64,000 nt of DNA, taken from the NCBI GenBank assembly GCA_009843525.1, contig VYDH01000030.1, positions 1 through 64,000 of the forward strand, read 5' to 3'. The notes below the pieces were generated by a model, which worked only from the letters and a program-made list of their open reading frames with translations, had not been told where the DNA came from and searched no databases. Each line of letters starts with the position of its first letter. Position 1 is the stretch's first letter. A program made the position numbers and the translations under genes. The stretch is from Acidimicrobiales bacterium. Lineage in GTDB: Bacteria; Actinomycetota; Acidimicrobiia; Acidimicrobiales; Poriferisodalaceae. Shown in pieces: positions 26,832 through 38,120 of the stretch.

Positions 26832-28865
26832 GTGATTCGCTGGCGTCGGGCCCGCCGCGAGGGCGCCCGGTTCCGCTACTCCGCGTGGGACGGCACCCAG
26901 ACCGGCTTCGACTTCGACGCCGAGAGCCTCTTCGCCGAGATGACCGACGATCTGCTGTATCACGGCGATCTCAATGCCGCCCTGCGCCGGCTCATGCAGC
27001 AGGGCTTCACCGACTCCGAGGGCAACCGGCTCGAAGGCCTGCGCGAGATGATCGAGCGGCTGCGCGACCGGCGCAAGGACATGCTCGAGCAGTTCGACCT
27101 CGGCGGCGTGTACGACGACATCGCCCGCGAGCTCGACGAGATCGCCGACACCGAGCGCGAGGCGCTGGAGGAGTTCGCGCTGGACGCGGCCGACAGCGGC
27201 GACGAGCGCCGCGAAGAGATCGCCCAGTCCAGCGCCGCCGAGCGCAACCTGCAGCTCGACATGCTGCCCCCCGACCTGGCCGGGAAGATGCGCGGCCTGC
27301 AGAGCTACGACTTCGAGTCGCCCGAGGCCCGCGAGCAGTTCAACGAGCTCGTCGAGCGGCTGCGCCAGGAAGTCGCCCAGAGCTACTTCGACCAGATGAC
27401 CGGCGCCATGGGCAACATGAGCCCCGAAGATCTGGCCCGCACCAAGGACATGATGGCCGAGCTCAACCAGATGCTCGAGCAGCGTGCCCGCGGCGAGGAG
27501 CCCGATTTCGAGGGCTTCATGGATCGTTACGGCGACTTCTTCCCCGAGAACCCGCAGACGCTCGACGAGCTGCTCGAGATCATGGCCAAGCGCATGGCGG
27601 CCATGGCCTCGATGCTGAACTCGATGACGCCGGCCCAGCGCCAGCAGCTCGCCGACCTGGCAGCGCAGCTCATGGACGACATGGACCTGCAGTGGCAGGC
27701 CCAGCAGCTCGCGCAGAATCTCCAGCAGGCGTTCCCCGACATGGGCTGGGACCGCAACTACCAATTCGGCGGCGACGATCCGCTGTCGATGTCGCAGGCG
27801 GCCGACGTGCTCGCCCAGCTCGGCGATCTCGACGCGCTGGCCGAGATGCTGCAGGGCGCCGTCAGCCCCTCGGCGCTGGCGGAGGTGGATCCCGAGCGGG
27901 TGCGCGAGCTGCTCGGCGACCAGTCGGCCGAGGCACTCGAACGGCTCAGCGAGATGGCGCGCATGCTCGAGGAATCAGGCCTCGCGCAGCACACTGAAGG
28001 CCGCCTGGAGCTGACGCCGCGTGCGCTGCGGCGCATCGGGCAGAACGCGCTCGGCGACCTGTTCAACCGCCTGATGGACGACAAGGTCGGCAGCCACCAG
28101 GTGCGCAAGTCGGGCGTCGGCCACGAGTTCGCGTACGAGACCAAGCCCTACGAGTTCGGCGACACGTTCAACCTGAACATCGAGCGCACCGTGCGCAACG
28201 CCGTGGCCCGCCAAGGCACCGGCACGCCGGTGAGCCTGACGCCGGACGACTTCGAGATCGAGCGCTCTGAGCTGCTGTCGCGCGCCTCGACGGTGCTGAT
28301 GCTGGACCTGTCGCTGTCGATGCCGATGCGCGACAACTTCCTGCCCGCCAAGAAGGTCACGATGGCGCTGCACTCGCTGATCTCCACGCAGTTCCCGCGC
28401 GATTACCTGGGCATCGTGGGCTTCGCCGAGTCAGCCTCCGAGCTGACCGCCGCCCAGCTGCCGGAGGTGTCGTGGGACTTCGCCTATGGCACCAACATGC
28501 AGCACGGCTTCATGATCGCCCGGCGCCTGCTGGCCCGCCAGACCGGCTCGAAGCAGATCATCATGATCACCGACGGCGAGCCCACCGCTCACCTGGCACG
28601 CGACGGCCGGCCGTACTTCGCCTACCCGCCGGTGCGCGAAACCATCGAGGCCACGCTGCTGGAGGTAGCCCGGGCCACCTGCGAAGACATCCGCATCAAC
28701 GTCTTCATGCTCGACCCCAACAGCTACCTGCGGGCGTTCGTGGAGAAGATGACCGAGATGAACGGCGGGCGGGCCTTCTTCACCAGCCCCCACAACCTGG
28801 GCGACTACGTGCTGGTCGACTTCCTCGAGCACCGCCGCAAGCTCATCACCAGCGGCCGCCTGTAG
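26832..28865 (+). CDS. VWA-domain protein, partner of the MoxR-type ATPase
   Basis: A 677-residue protein. The start at GTG 26832 is set by GGAGGA six bases upstream. Residues about 30-440 are helical and rich in Glu, Gln and Met, probably coiled coil. The C-terminal von Willebrand A domain has a MIDAS motif D-L-S-L-S (MLDLSLSMPMRDN), the later Thr in YGTNMQHG, and the Asp in IMITDGEPT. The organisation is that of chelatase-like ATPase/VWA pairs, which load metal or remodel complexes. The cellular target is not indicated by neighbours. Confidence 0.82.
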   Translation: MIRWRRARREGARFRYSAWDGTQTGFDFDAESLFAEMTDDLLYHGDLNAALRRLMQQGFTDSEGNRLEGLREMIERLRDRRKDMLEQFDLGGVYDDIARELDEIADTEREALEEFALDAADSGDERREEIAQSSAAERNLQLDMLPPDLAGKMRGLQSYDFESPEAREQFNELVERLRQEVAQSYFDQMTGAMGNMSPEDLARTKDMMAELNQMLEQRARGEEPDFEGFMDRYGDFFPENPQTLDELLEIMAKRMAAMASMLNSMTPAQRQQLADLAAQLMDDMDLQWQAQQLAQNLQQAFPDMGWDRNYQFGGDDPLSMSQAADVLAQLGDLDALAEMLQGAVSPSALAEVDPERVRELLGDQSAEALERLSEMARMLEESGLAQHTEGRLELTPRALRRIGQNALGDLFNRLMDDKVGSHQVRKSGVGHEFAYETKPYEFGDTFNLNIERTVRNAVARQGTGTPVSLTPDDFEIERSELLSRASTVLMLDLSLSMPMRDNFLPAKKVTMALHSLISTQFPRDYLGIVGFAESASELTAAQLPEVSWDFAYGTNMQHGFMIARRLLARQTGSKQIIMITDGEPTAHLARDGRPYFAYPPVRETIEATLLEVARATCEDIRINVFMLDPNSYLRAFVEKMTEMNGGRAFFTSPHNLGDYVLVDFLEHRRKLITSGRL

Positions 28866-28884
28866 CTGCTGCGTTCCCGCCGGC

Positions 28885-29592
28885 TCAGTCGGCGGGGTGC
28901 AGGCCGTCGAGGACCATGTCGGCGAACTGGCGGGCGAGGTCTTCGAGGCGCAGTTCGCCGCCGGGGCGATACCAGCTGGCAAGCGAGTTGAGTCCGGAGA
29001 TCATGATCCGGGCGAGCACCTTGGCGTTGGTGTCGGCTCGCAGCGAACCGTCGGCCTGACCTTCTGCCAGCAGGCCGACCCAGAGGTTGGTGAACTCACG
29101 CAGGGGCACCGCCAGGCTCTCGCGGGTCTGCGGGGGCGATTCGTTGAAGCAGCGGATATTGGCCACCGTGAAGTTGCTCTCGGCAACGATGCAGTTGACG
29201 TAGGCCACGATGGCCTCGGCCAGACGGTCGGAACCCCGTGCCTCAGGACCCAGCGCTTCCAGCGCTGCATCGATCGCAGCGCGGGCGTGGTCGATGCCCA
29301 CGCTCAGCACCTCTTCGACGATCGCGTCTTTCGAGTCGAAGTGGTAGTAGAGGCTGCCGGCCTGCATCTCCGCAGCACCGGCGATGTCGGTCAGGGTGGT
29401 GGCGGCGTAGCCGCGGCACGAGAGCAGGCGCGCGGCGGCATCCAAGATGCGCATACGGCTGCGCTCGCCCTTGCGGATCCGCCGGCCATTGCCGTTCCCG
29501 TTGCCGCCGTTCTCGTCGGCGTCAGCGGCAACGGTGCTGTCTGCAGTATCCGGCTCGGCCGAGCTGCCAGCGGCTGCCTCGGTGCTTTCCAT
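28885..29592 (-). CDS. TetR-family transcriptional regulator
   Basis: This 235-residue protein has a TetR helix-turn-helix at residues about 45-90 (ILDAAARLLSCRGYAATTL, DIAGAAEMQAGSLYYHFDSK). The start at ATG 29592 gives a Ser/Gly/Asn-rich N-terminal extension of about 35 residues. The C-terminal ligand domain resembles the TetR_C group found with fatty-acid or acyl-CoA regulators. It is divergent from the luciferase-like oxidoreductase gene, and the 200-nt gap probably holds shared control sites. The ligand is unknown. Confidence 0.85.
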   Translation of the reverse strand: MESTEAAAGSSAEPDTADSTVAADADENGGNGNGNGRRIRKGERSRMRILDAAARLLSCRGYAATTLTDIAGAAEMQAGSLYYHFDSKDAIVEEVLSVGIDHARAAIDAALEALGPEARGSDRLAEAIVAYVNCIVAESNFTVANIRCFNESPPQTRESLAVPLREFTNLWVGLLAEGQADGSLRADTNAKVLARIMISGLNSLASWYRPGGELRLEDLARQFADMVLDGLHPAD

Positions 29593-29792
29593 GCCTCGGA
29601 GAAACCTAGTCCTGAACGGGCGTTCATGCACTGAGGCTGAGCCGCCAGGCGAAGCCGTGGCCCGAGCGGCCCGTGAGCGACAGCGAACAAGAGCGGGAAG
29701 CAATTGGTGCGACCACGAGAAGCTTCGCCTGTCGACGCGGTCTCGTAGGCTGCCCGCACCGAGCGCGGCAACGACGGGCACTGGGAGCCAGG

Positions 29793-30917
29793 GTGAAGTT
29801 CAGCTTGTTCATGTACTGCACGATCGGCCGGCGCCATGAGCTGGAAGCCGGCCTCGCAGGCCTCAACAACGACTACTACCAGCGCATGCTCGGCGAGATT
29901 GCCGAGATCGCGCGCTTCGCCGACGACAACGGCTGGTACGGCTTCGGCCACCCCGAGCACCATCTGCAGATCGAGGGCTTCGAGATCTCCAACGACCTCA
30001 ACCTGATGGCGAGCTGGATCGCCCAGCACACCAGCCGGCTGCGGCCGATCGCCTGCGGCTACGTGTCCACCACCCACAACCCGATGCGTGTCGCCGAGCA
30101 GGTGGCCACGCTCGACCACATGACCGGCGGGCGGCTGTGCTTCGGCGTGGTGCGCGGTTACCAGCACCGCTGGGTGGACCAGTTCAAGATCCGCCCCGAC
30201 CTCGCAGCGGTGGGCAAGTGGAACCGCGGCACCGACGAAGACGCCTACAACCGCCGCTTCTTCGAGGAGTTCGTGGATGTGGTGCTCACCGCCTTGAAGA
30301 ACAACACGTTCTCCTACGAGGGCGAGTTCTGGCGGTTCCCCAACGACAACCTCAACCCGCACACCCACACCGTCTATTCCGACTACGGCGCCGGGGTCGA
30401 CCCCGACATGACGATCCACGAGGTCGGCATCGCCCCGCGGCCGCTGCAGTCGCCGCACCCGCCCCTGTACGGCGGATTCACGATGTCGATGGACTCGGCG
30501 GTCTTCTGGGCCCGCTACGGCGGCACGCCGATCGTGCTGAGCGACAAGATGGAGTTCTGCGAGGCCCTGTGGAAGGCGTACCGCGAGGAGGCCGCGCAGC
30601 ACGGCGTGGAGAAGCCCCGCGGCCACGAGTGCGGCTGGGGCGGCGTGGCAGTGTGCGCGCCCACTGACGCCCAGGCTTGGGAGCTGTTCGCCGACATGGA
30701 GTGGTTCTGGAACCAGTGGGCCATCCAGTTCGGCCAGGGCATGCCGCTGCAGCTCGTCGGCAGCCCCGACACCATCAGCCGCCAGATCGAGGAGGCGCAG
30801 ACGGTGCTCGGCATCGAGGAAGCGTTCTTCCTGGTGCCCCAGGGCATTCACTCCGCCGACCAGATCAACGCATCGCTCGAGCTCATCAGCGACAAGGTGA
30901 TGCCCCGCTTTGCGTGA
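29793..30917 (+). CDS. Luciferase-like (LLM class) flavin-dependent oxidoreductase
   Basis: This 374-residue TIM-barrel enzyme of the bacterial luciferase-like family uses reduced FMN or F420. Typical features are FADDNGWYGFGHPEHH near residue 45, LRPIACGYVSTTHNPMRVAEQ, and HMTGGRLCFGVVRGYQ for phosphate/flavin binding. The start at GTG 29793 follows GGAG. The substrate is not evident; family members oxidise alkanes, aldehydes and other small organics. The divergent TetR gene is a likely regulator. Confidence 0.85.
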   Translation: MKFSLFMYCTIGRRHELEAGLAGLNNDYYQRMLGEIAEIARFADDNGWYGFGHPEHHLQIEGFEISNDLNLMASWIAQHTSRLRPIACGYVSTTHNPMRVAEQVATLDHMTGGRLCFGVVRGYQHRWVDQFKIRPDLAAVGKWNRGTDEDAYNRRFFEEFVDVVLTALKNNTFSYEGEFWRFPNDNLNPHTHTVYSDYGAGVDPDMTIHEVGIAPRPLQSPHPPLYGGFTMSMDSAVFWARYGGTPIVLSDKMEFCEALWKAYREEAAQHGVEKPRGHECGWGGVAVCAPTDAQAWELFADMEWFWNQWAIQFGQGMPLQLVGSPDTISRQIEEAQTVLGIEEAFFLVPQGIHSADQINASLELISDKVMPRFA

Positions 30918-30977
30918 GCCCCCGGCTGGTTCTATGCACCTGTCGACTCCACCACGACGATCAGCACAGTCGGCCTG

Positions 30978-31343
30978 ATGCTGGGCTTCGCTGAGCGCAC
31001 GGTGACGGCTGCCGACGGCACCGCCGTTGTGGTGGTGACGCCGCGCGGTGAACTCGATCTGGCTGCCATCGCGTCGCTGGACAGCGCGCTGCGCTCGGCG
31101 CTGGCGACAGCGGGCACACAGCCGCGGCTGGTGATCGACCTGTCCGATGTGGATGTCCTGCAGCCGGTCACGCTCGGCGTGCTGCTTGACGCGCGTCGGC
31201 GCTGCCGGGCGGGCGACGGCGGCGTGGTGCTGGTGGTGAGCACGGCTGGGGTAGCCGCGACGTTGTCCGAAACCGACGTGGATTCGCTCTTCGACGTGAC
31301 CACTGGGCTGCCAGCAGCTCTGCAGCGCCTGTCGAATCGCTGA
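30978..31343 (+). CDS. STAS-domain protein without the phosphoacceptor serine
   Basis: This 121-residue single STAS domain resembles anti-sigma-factor antagonists: VVVTPRGELDLAAIASLDSA, then VIDLSDVDVLQPVTLGVLLD. In SpoIIAA-type proteins the segment after DLS-x-V reads FIDSSGLG, and the first Ser is phosphorylated. Here it reads VLQPVTLG, with no Ser, though Thr is nearby. It may be a constitutive or phosphorylation-independent antagonist, or may have another role. No kinase or sigma gene is adjacent. Confidence 0.75.
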   Translation: MLGFAERTVTAADGTAVVVVTPRGELDLAAIASLDSALRSALATAGTQPRLVIDLSDVDVLQPVTLGVLLDARRRCRAGDGGVVLVVSTAGVAATLSETDVDSLFDVTTGLPAALQRLSNR

Positions 31344-31420
31344 ATACCGGCAGGCACGCCTGCGTGGAGCGTGGCCTGCGGCAGGACCCCGATATAACGG
31401 GCCGTATCCTGTGCGGCCGT

Positions 31421-32785
31421 ATGGCGGGCCCGGAGTACCTGTACCAGCGGGAGACGTTCGCAGGCGGTGATCGCTGGCTGGCCCGATTCGTAGCGCGGCC
31501 GATCCTGAAGTTCATCCACCGCGAGGTGGCCGGCAGCATGCTGCTGCTGTTGGCGACGGCAGTAGCGCTCATCTGGGCGAACTCGCCCTGGAGCGACACG
31601 TACTTCGATTTCTGGCACCACCACATCGACATCTCGGTCGGCGGCTTCCACGTCCACCCGCTGGACCTCCGGGAGTTGGTGAACGACGCCCTCATGGCGC
31701 TGTTCTTTTTCGTGGTGGGCCTGGAGATCAAGCGTGAGCTGGTGACCGGCTACCTCTCGAGCGTGCGGGCCGCGACGCTGCCGGCCATCGCTGCCATCGG
31801 CGGCATGGTCGTGCCGGCGCTGCTGTATTTCGCGTTCAACCCTTCGGGCCCGGCCGCCTCGGGCTGGGGAATCCCGATGGCCACCGACATCGCCTTCGCC
31901 GTCGGCATCGTCGCATTGCTGGGCTCCCGGGTGCCGCCGATGCTGAAGCTGTTCCTGCTGACGCTCGCGATCGTGGACGACATCGGGGCCATCGCCGTCA
32001 TCGCGATCTTCTACACCGGCGATCTCGACCTGCGGTGGCTGACACTCGCCGGCGCGATGCTGGTGCTGGTCCGGCTGCTGACGCTGATGAAGGTGTGGGC
32101 GCTGCCGGTCTATTGGGTGATCGGGATCGTGGCCTGGTACGCCACGCTGGAGTCGGGTGTGCACGCCACTATCGCCGGGGTGGCGCTGGGGTTGCTGACG
32201 CCTGCCAAGCCATTGGTCAGCCGCGTTGCCGCGCAGGAACACGTCGATGACCTGCCGGCGAGCCCCAACATCGAGCAGGTCCACCAGGCGGCGTTCGTGG
32301 TGCAGGAATCGGTGCCGATGACCGAGCGGCTCGAGACGATGCTGCATCCGTTCACGGCGTTCCTCATCGTTCCCATCTTCGCCCTGGCCAACGCCGGCGT
32401 GCCGCTGTCGGGCGACATCTTGGCGGACGCCGCCGGCTCGCCGGTGACGTGGGGCATCGTGCTCGGCCTCGTGATCGGCAAACCGGTCGGCATCGCCGCG
32501 TTCACCTGGGTGGCGACGCGCTTCGGCTTCCAGCTGCCTCCCGGGCTCAATTGGCCGCAGTTCATCGGGATGGGTTTTGCTGCTGGCATCGGGTTCACCG
32601 TGTCGATCTTCATCACCGGCCTGGCGTTCGACGATGGCGGCATCACCGATCTCGCCAAGATCGGCATCCTGTTCGCTTCGGCCTGCGCTGCCATCGCTGC
32701 GCTCGCATTCCTCCGGTTCTCGGGCGAGCACGGCGCCCACACCGAGGTCATGCCCGAAGAACACGAAGTGCACGAGGGGTCCTGA
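31421..32785 (+). CDS. nhaA: Na+/H+ antiporter NhaA
   Basis: This 454-residue inner-membrane antiporter exchanges sodium for protons and supports pH and salt homeostasis. Signatures include FFFVVGLEIKRELVTGYLS, MATDIAFAVGIVALLG with the first ion-binding Asp pair region, and LTLAIVDDIGAIAVIAIFY with the two adjacent catalytic Asp residues. GIGFTVSIFITGLAF is the conserved late helix. The start is ATG 31421; longer starts upstream lack support. It lies just before the membrane pyrophosphatase, forming an ion-balance cluster. Confidence 0.95.
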   Translation: MAGPEYLYQRETFAGGDRWLARFVARPILKFIHREVAGSMLLLLATAVALIWANSPWSDTYFDFWHHHIDISVGGFHVHPLDLRELVNDALMALFFFVVGLEIKRELVTGYLSSVRAATLPAIAAIGGMVVPALLYFAFNPSGPAASGWGIPMATDIAFAVGIVALLGSRVPPMLKLFLLTLAIVDDIGAIAVIAIFYTGDLDLRWLTLAGAMLVLVRLLTLMKVWALPVYWVIGIVAWYATLESGVHATIAGVALGLLTPAKPLVSRVAAQEHVDDLPASPNIEQVHQAAFVVQESVPMTERLETMLHPFTAFLIVPIFALANAGVPLSGDILADAAGSPVTWGIVLGLVIGKPVGIAAFTWVATRFGFQLPPGLNWPQFIGMGFAAGIGFTVSIFITGLAFDDGGITDLAKIGILFASACAAIAALAFLRFSGEHGAHTEVMPEEHEVHEGS

Positions 32786-32901
32786 GCGCCCGGGGTCCAC
32801 AGCATCGCTGCCCACGGTCCGGCATACTCCCCCGAGCCATCCCACGCGACCTGATCCTGATCTGACTGTGATCTGACCCCAACGCGACCTTGGAGGTCCA
32901 T

Positions 32902-35010
<2,109 letters not shown>

Positions 35011-35059
35011 ATCGACCCGCCGCGACGATCGGCTCGGCGCGCCGACCCGCGGTTGACGC

Positions 35060-35115
35060 TCAGGCGCCGGGGGGTGGGCGGAGGCGGTCGGCGACGCCGC
35101 GGGTCAGCCGGTCGA
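35060..35115 (-). repeat. Duplicated 3' end of the betaine permease gene
   Basis: About 49 of 56 bases match 36047-36102, the last codons and stop of the downstream ABC permease gene. Both encode DRLTRGVADRLRPPP followed by a small residue, Ala, and TGA. This fragment overlaps the 3' end of the lipoprotein gene by 12 nt. It is a decaying partial copy, so the lipoprotein gene lies between two copies of the permease tail. Confidence 0.75.
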
Positions 35116-35913
35116 GTCGTCGGCGGTTGTGGTGCTCTCGGCATCGTCGGCAGTGCGTCGCCGTAGCAGGGAAAAGAGCGCCAGAGCCAGCACGACAGCT
35201 CCGACGACGATCCCCGCGATCGCCGCAGAGCCGAGTCCGCCGCCGGGTGCTGTCTCGACGTAGAGCGACTCGGGGAGCTCGTCCGTCGCAGCGAGATCGA
35301 TCTCCCATGCGTACTTGGACTGGCTGACCGAATGGGCGTTGTGCCCCACCGCATCGCCCGGCAGCGTCACAGATACCGCCAGCGTGGGGAAGTCGAAGCC
35401 CATCGCCGATGCCAGCTCGAGATCGTCCAGGGAGAGCTCCTCGTCTGCGAGCGAGCTCATCTCCAGCTCGAAGCGCCAGCCGCCGTCGGCAAGGCGGCGG
35501 AAGCTGGGCCCGTCGTCTTCGGCGATGGCGGCCAGGACTTCATCGGACTGGTCTTCGCTCCATGTGACGGTCGTCGTGACGACGCAGCTTCCGTCGGCAA
35601 CGACGGCCTCAGCACTCGAATCGAGGCTGTCGAGGCCGAGGCCAACCACATCGCCGGCGTCCATGTCGTCGAGCATGCTCTCGCAGAGGTCTTCGATGGC
35701 ACCGCCCTCTTCGAGCGCTGCGAACTCCAGCACGGCCTCGTCCATGCGCATCGTCAACGTCATCGATCCCGAGCCGTCGTCGCGGACGAGGAAGTCCATC
35801 TCCACGTCCAGGCAGGCGGTGGTCAGAACTGCCAGCGTGCAGGCTGTCACTGCTGTTCGCGCAAGCGAACGCCAGCGAGGCAGGGCGCAGAGACGTGTAC
35901 GAGTGCCGTTCAT
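35104..35913 (-). CDS. Membrane-anchored lipoprotein (LppM-like)
   Basis: The protein has 269 residues from ATG 35913, which lies 6 nt after a TACCAT -10 hexamer; an ATG seven codons upstream is less likely. The signal peptide ends in a lipobox (AVLTTAC), giving a diacylated Cys. The exported domain resembles the LppM/DUF3153 group. Near the C-terminus a single hydrophobic helix (AAIAGIVVGAVVLALALFSL) and an RRR stop-transfer sequence are present. Function is unknown. It is flanked by two copies of the permease gene tail. Confidence 0.7.
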   Translation of the reverse strand: MNGTRTRLCALPRWRSLARTAVTACTLAVLTTACLDVEMDFLVRDDGSGSMTLTMRMDEAVLEFAALEEGGAIEDLCESMLDDMDAGDVVGLGLDSLDSSAEAVVADGSCVVTTTVTWSEDQSDEVLAAIAEDDGPSFRRLADGGWRFELEMSSLADEELSLDDLELASAMGFDFPTLAVSVTLPGDAVGHNAHSVSQSKYAWEIDLAATDELPESLYVETAPGGGLGSAAIAGIVVGAVVLALALFSLLRRRTADDAESTTTADDSTG

Positions 35914-36046
35914 GCCGGGATGGTAGTTGTTCATGCTGGCACGAAGGCTCTCCTTTGGCGAGGCTCGCTCCAGATCCTCGAGAGGTCCTCTCCAGCCGGG
36001 ACCCGCGAGCGCGGCGCCGCGGTGGCTGATCCCGTCTTCGGCGCGC

Positions 36047-38041
36047 TCAGGCGGCGGGGGGTGGGCGGAGGCGGTCGGCCACGCCTCTGGTGAGGCGGTC
36101 GAGGATTCCTGCCAGCAGGACGATCGCGATGCCGGCTTCGAAGCCCCTGCCGACGGCGTCGCTGCGGCGCAGCGCGTTCACGGTTTCGAGCCCGAGCCCG
36201 CCGCCGCCGACCAGCCCGGCGATCACCACCATGGCCAGCACCAGCATGATCACCTGGTTCACCGCCACCATCAGCTCGGGCGCTGCCAGCGGCAGCTCCA
36301 CGCGCCGCAGGCGCTGCCAGCGGGTTGCGCCGAAGCTCGTGGCGGCCTCGTGCACTTCGGCGGGAACCCGGCGGAGCCCCAGATCGGTGTAGTGCACCGC
36401 GGCCGGCAGCGCGTACACCACCGAGGCGATGATGCCCGGGATCCGCCCCACGTGGAACAGCGTGATGACCGGCACCAGCAGCACGAAGCTAGGAATGGTC
36501 TGCAGGAAGTCGAGCACCGGGTCGATCAGCTTTTGGAAGCGGTCGCTATGGGATGCCTGGATCCCCAGCGGCACTGCGATCGCCAGCGTGACGGCCACGG
36601 CCACCAGCGTCTGGGCCAGCGTGTCCATCGACAGCTCCCACATGCCGAGCCACCCGATCAGGAACAGTGCGATGCCGATGCCGAGCCCCAGCGTGACGCC
36701 GCGAGCCAGCAGGCCGCCCAGCACGCCGAGCCCGATCATGGCCGGCCAGGGAATGCCCGACGAGAGCAGCTCCCGCAGCGGCGTCACCATATAGACGGTG
36801 ATGAAGTCGCTGAGCGGCCCGGTGCCGATGCCCGACGAGCCGATGTCGTAGAGGTTGTCGCGAGCCCACGCCGTGATGTCGTTGATGTACGGCGCGTAGT
36901 GCCACTGCAGCCATTCGGGGAACTTGTTGTGACTCACGATGCCGCCCACCAGCGCCACCAGAGCCGTTGCGGCCGCGATCCAGCGGATCGTGACGGTGTC
37001 TGCGGCCCGCAGCGAATCGCCTGCATGCGCAGCCGTGCCCTGGCCGCGGCCGCGCTCGCCCAGCGTGGCGATGCCGCGGGTGAAGCGATCCAGGATGATC
37101 GCCATGATGACGATGGCGATGCCGGCCTCGGAGGCCTCGCCGACGTCGATGTCGCGCATGGCTCGCAGCACGTCCTGGCCGAGACCGCCCGAGCCGATGA
37201 ATGCGGCGATCACCACCATGCTCATGGCGAGCATCGTGGTCTGGTTGGTGCCGGCCAGGATCGCCGGGCGAGCGGCGGGGATCCTCACCAGCCGCAGCGT
37301 CTGGCGGTCGGTGGCGCCGAACATCTCCGAGGCTTCCACCATCGACCCCGGCACGTTGCGCAGGCCGACATCGGTGAGCCGCACCACCGGTGGCAGGGCG
37401 AAGATGACCGTCGCGATCAGCGCCGGCACGCGCCCGATGCCGAAGAGCAGCACGAACGGGATGAGATAGACGAACCCCGGCATGGTCTGCATGGCATCGA
37501 GCGTCGGGCGCAGCACGCCGGCGAACCGGTCGTTGCGCCATGCGGCGATGCCCAGCGGGATGCCCGCCAGCAGTGACAGGAACACCGCCACGCCCATCAG
37601 CGCGAGCGTGGCGAAGCCCTGCTGCCACAGATCGGTCATGCCGATGAGCACCACCCCGCAGAAGCCGAGCGCGCCCGCCAGCCGGCCGCGCACTCGCCAC
37701 AGCCCGAGGCCGCAGAAGACCGGGTACACGTACCACGGGAACCACCGCAGGATTGCCTCGAGCCGGCGGATGCCGGCATCGGCGAGATCGGTGAGCGGGT
37801 TCAGCAGCACCGTGTACAGCCAGTGGGACGTCTGGTTGTTGATGAGCCAGCGCCGTGTGCGATCGATGGGGTCGGCCAGGCCGAAGTTCCACGACTCGGG
37901 AAAGGCGCCCACCGATGCGACGAAGCCGACAATCACGAGCGCGACCGCGGCGGCAGCCAACCCCACGGCGAACGGCGACCGCCGCCGCGCAGCAGGTGCG
38001 TCGGCGCCGGCACCAGGCTCGGCGGCGACGGTCTGGCTCAT
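36047..38041 (-). CDS. Glycine betaine/proline ABC permease, two permease domains fused
   Basis: This 664-residue protein contains two BPD-transport permease domains in one chain. Each has the EAA-type loop: ASEMFGATDRQTLRLVRIPA in the first half and ATSFGATRWQRLRRVELPLA in the second. ProW/OpuAB proteins normally carry one and dimerise. Here the pseudo-dimer is covalent, as in some choline transporters. The start at ATG 38041 overlaps a 21-codon ORF. It works with the ATPase upstream and the binding lipoprotein at 41658-42758 to import glycine betaine, proline betaine or choline. Confidence 0.85.
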   Translation of the reverse strand: MSQTVAAEPGAGADAPAARRRSPFAVGLAAAAVALVIVGFVASVGAFPESWNFGLADPIDRTRRWLINNQTSHWLYTVLLNPLTDLADAGIRRLEAILRWFPWYVYPVFCGLGLWRVRGRLAGALGFCGVVLIGMTDLWQQGFATLALMGVAVFLSLLAGIPLGIAAWRNDRFAGVLRPTLDAMQTMPGFVYLIPFVLLFGIGRVPALIATVIFALPPVVRLTDVGLRNVPGSMVEASEMFGATDRQTLRLVRIPAARPAILAGTNQTTMLAMSMVVIAAFIGSGGLGQDVLRAMRDIDVGEASEAGIAIVIMAIILDRFTRGIATLGERGRGQGTAAHAGDSLRAADTVTIRWIAAATALVALVGGIVSHNKFPEWLQWHYAPYINDITAWARDNLYDIGSSGIGTGPLSDFITVYMVTPLRELLSSGIPWPAMIGLGVLGGLLARGVTLGLGIGIALFLIGWLGMWELSMDTLAQTLVAVAVTLAIAVPLGIQASHSDRFQKLIDPVLDFLQTIPSFVLLVPVITLFHVGRIPGIIASVVYALPAAVHYTDLGLRRVPAEVHEAATSFGATRWQRLRRVELPLAAPELMVAVNQVIMLVLAMVVIAGLVGGGGLGLETVNALRRSDAVGRGFEAGIAIVLLAGILDRLTRGVADRLRPPPAA

Positions 38042-38120
38042 CGCAGGTTCTGCTCCAGAGCTGTGTCTGATGGCGGTACTGGAGCTCTGCTGATGCGGCT
38101 CATCGCAGGTTCTGCTCCAG
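38035..38120. repeat. 24-bp tandem direct repeat at the ATPase-permease junction
   Basis: GGCTCATCGCAGGTTCTGCT plus CCAG occurs at 38035-38058 and again at 38097-38120 in the same orientation, 62 bp apart. Each copy contains the minus-strand string encoding LEQNLR, a stop, and an overlapping ATG. Confidence 0.9.
38038..38103 (-). CDS. 21-codon ORF created by tandem duplication, ATGA-linked on both sides
   Basis: ATG 38103 overlaps the ATPase stop (ATGA). The 21-residue product ends LEQNLR, exactly like the ATPase, and its stop overlaps the permease ATG (ATGA at 38038-38041). A 24-bp sequence spanning the ATPase 3' end recurs 62 bp away (38035-38058 and 38097-38120). A tandem duplication therefore separated two originally overlapping genes and left this coupler ORF. 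Any function of the peptide is doubtful; its translation may carry ribosomes on to the permease. Confidence 0.5.
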   Translation of the reverse strand: MSRISRAPVPPSDTALEQNLR

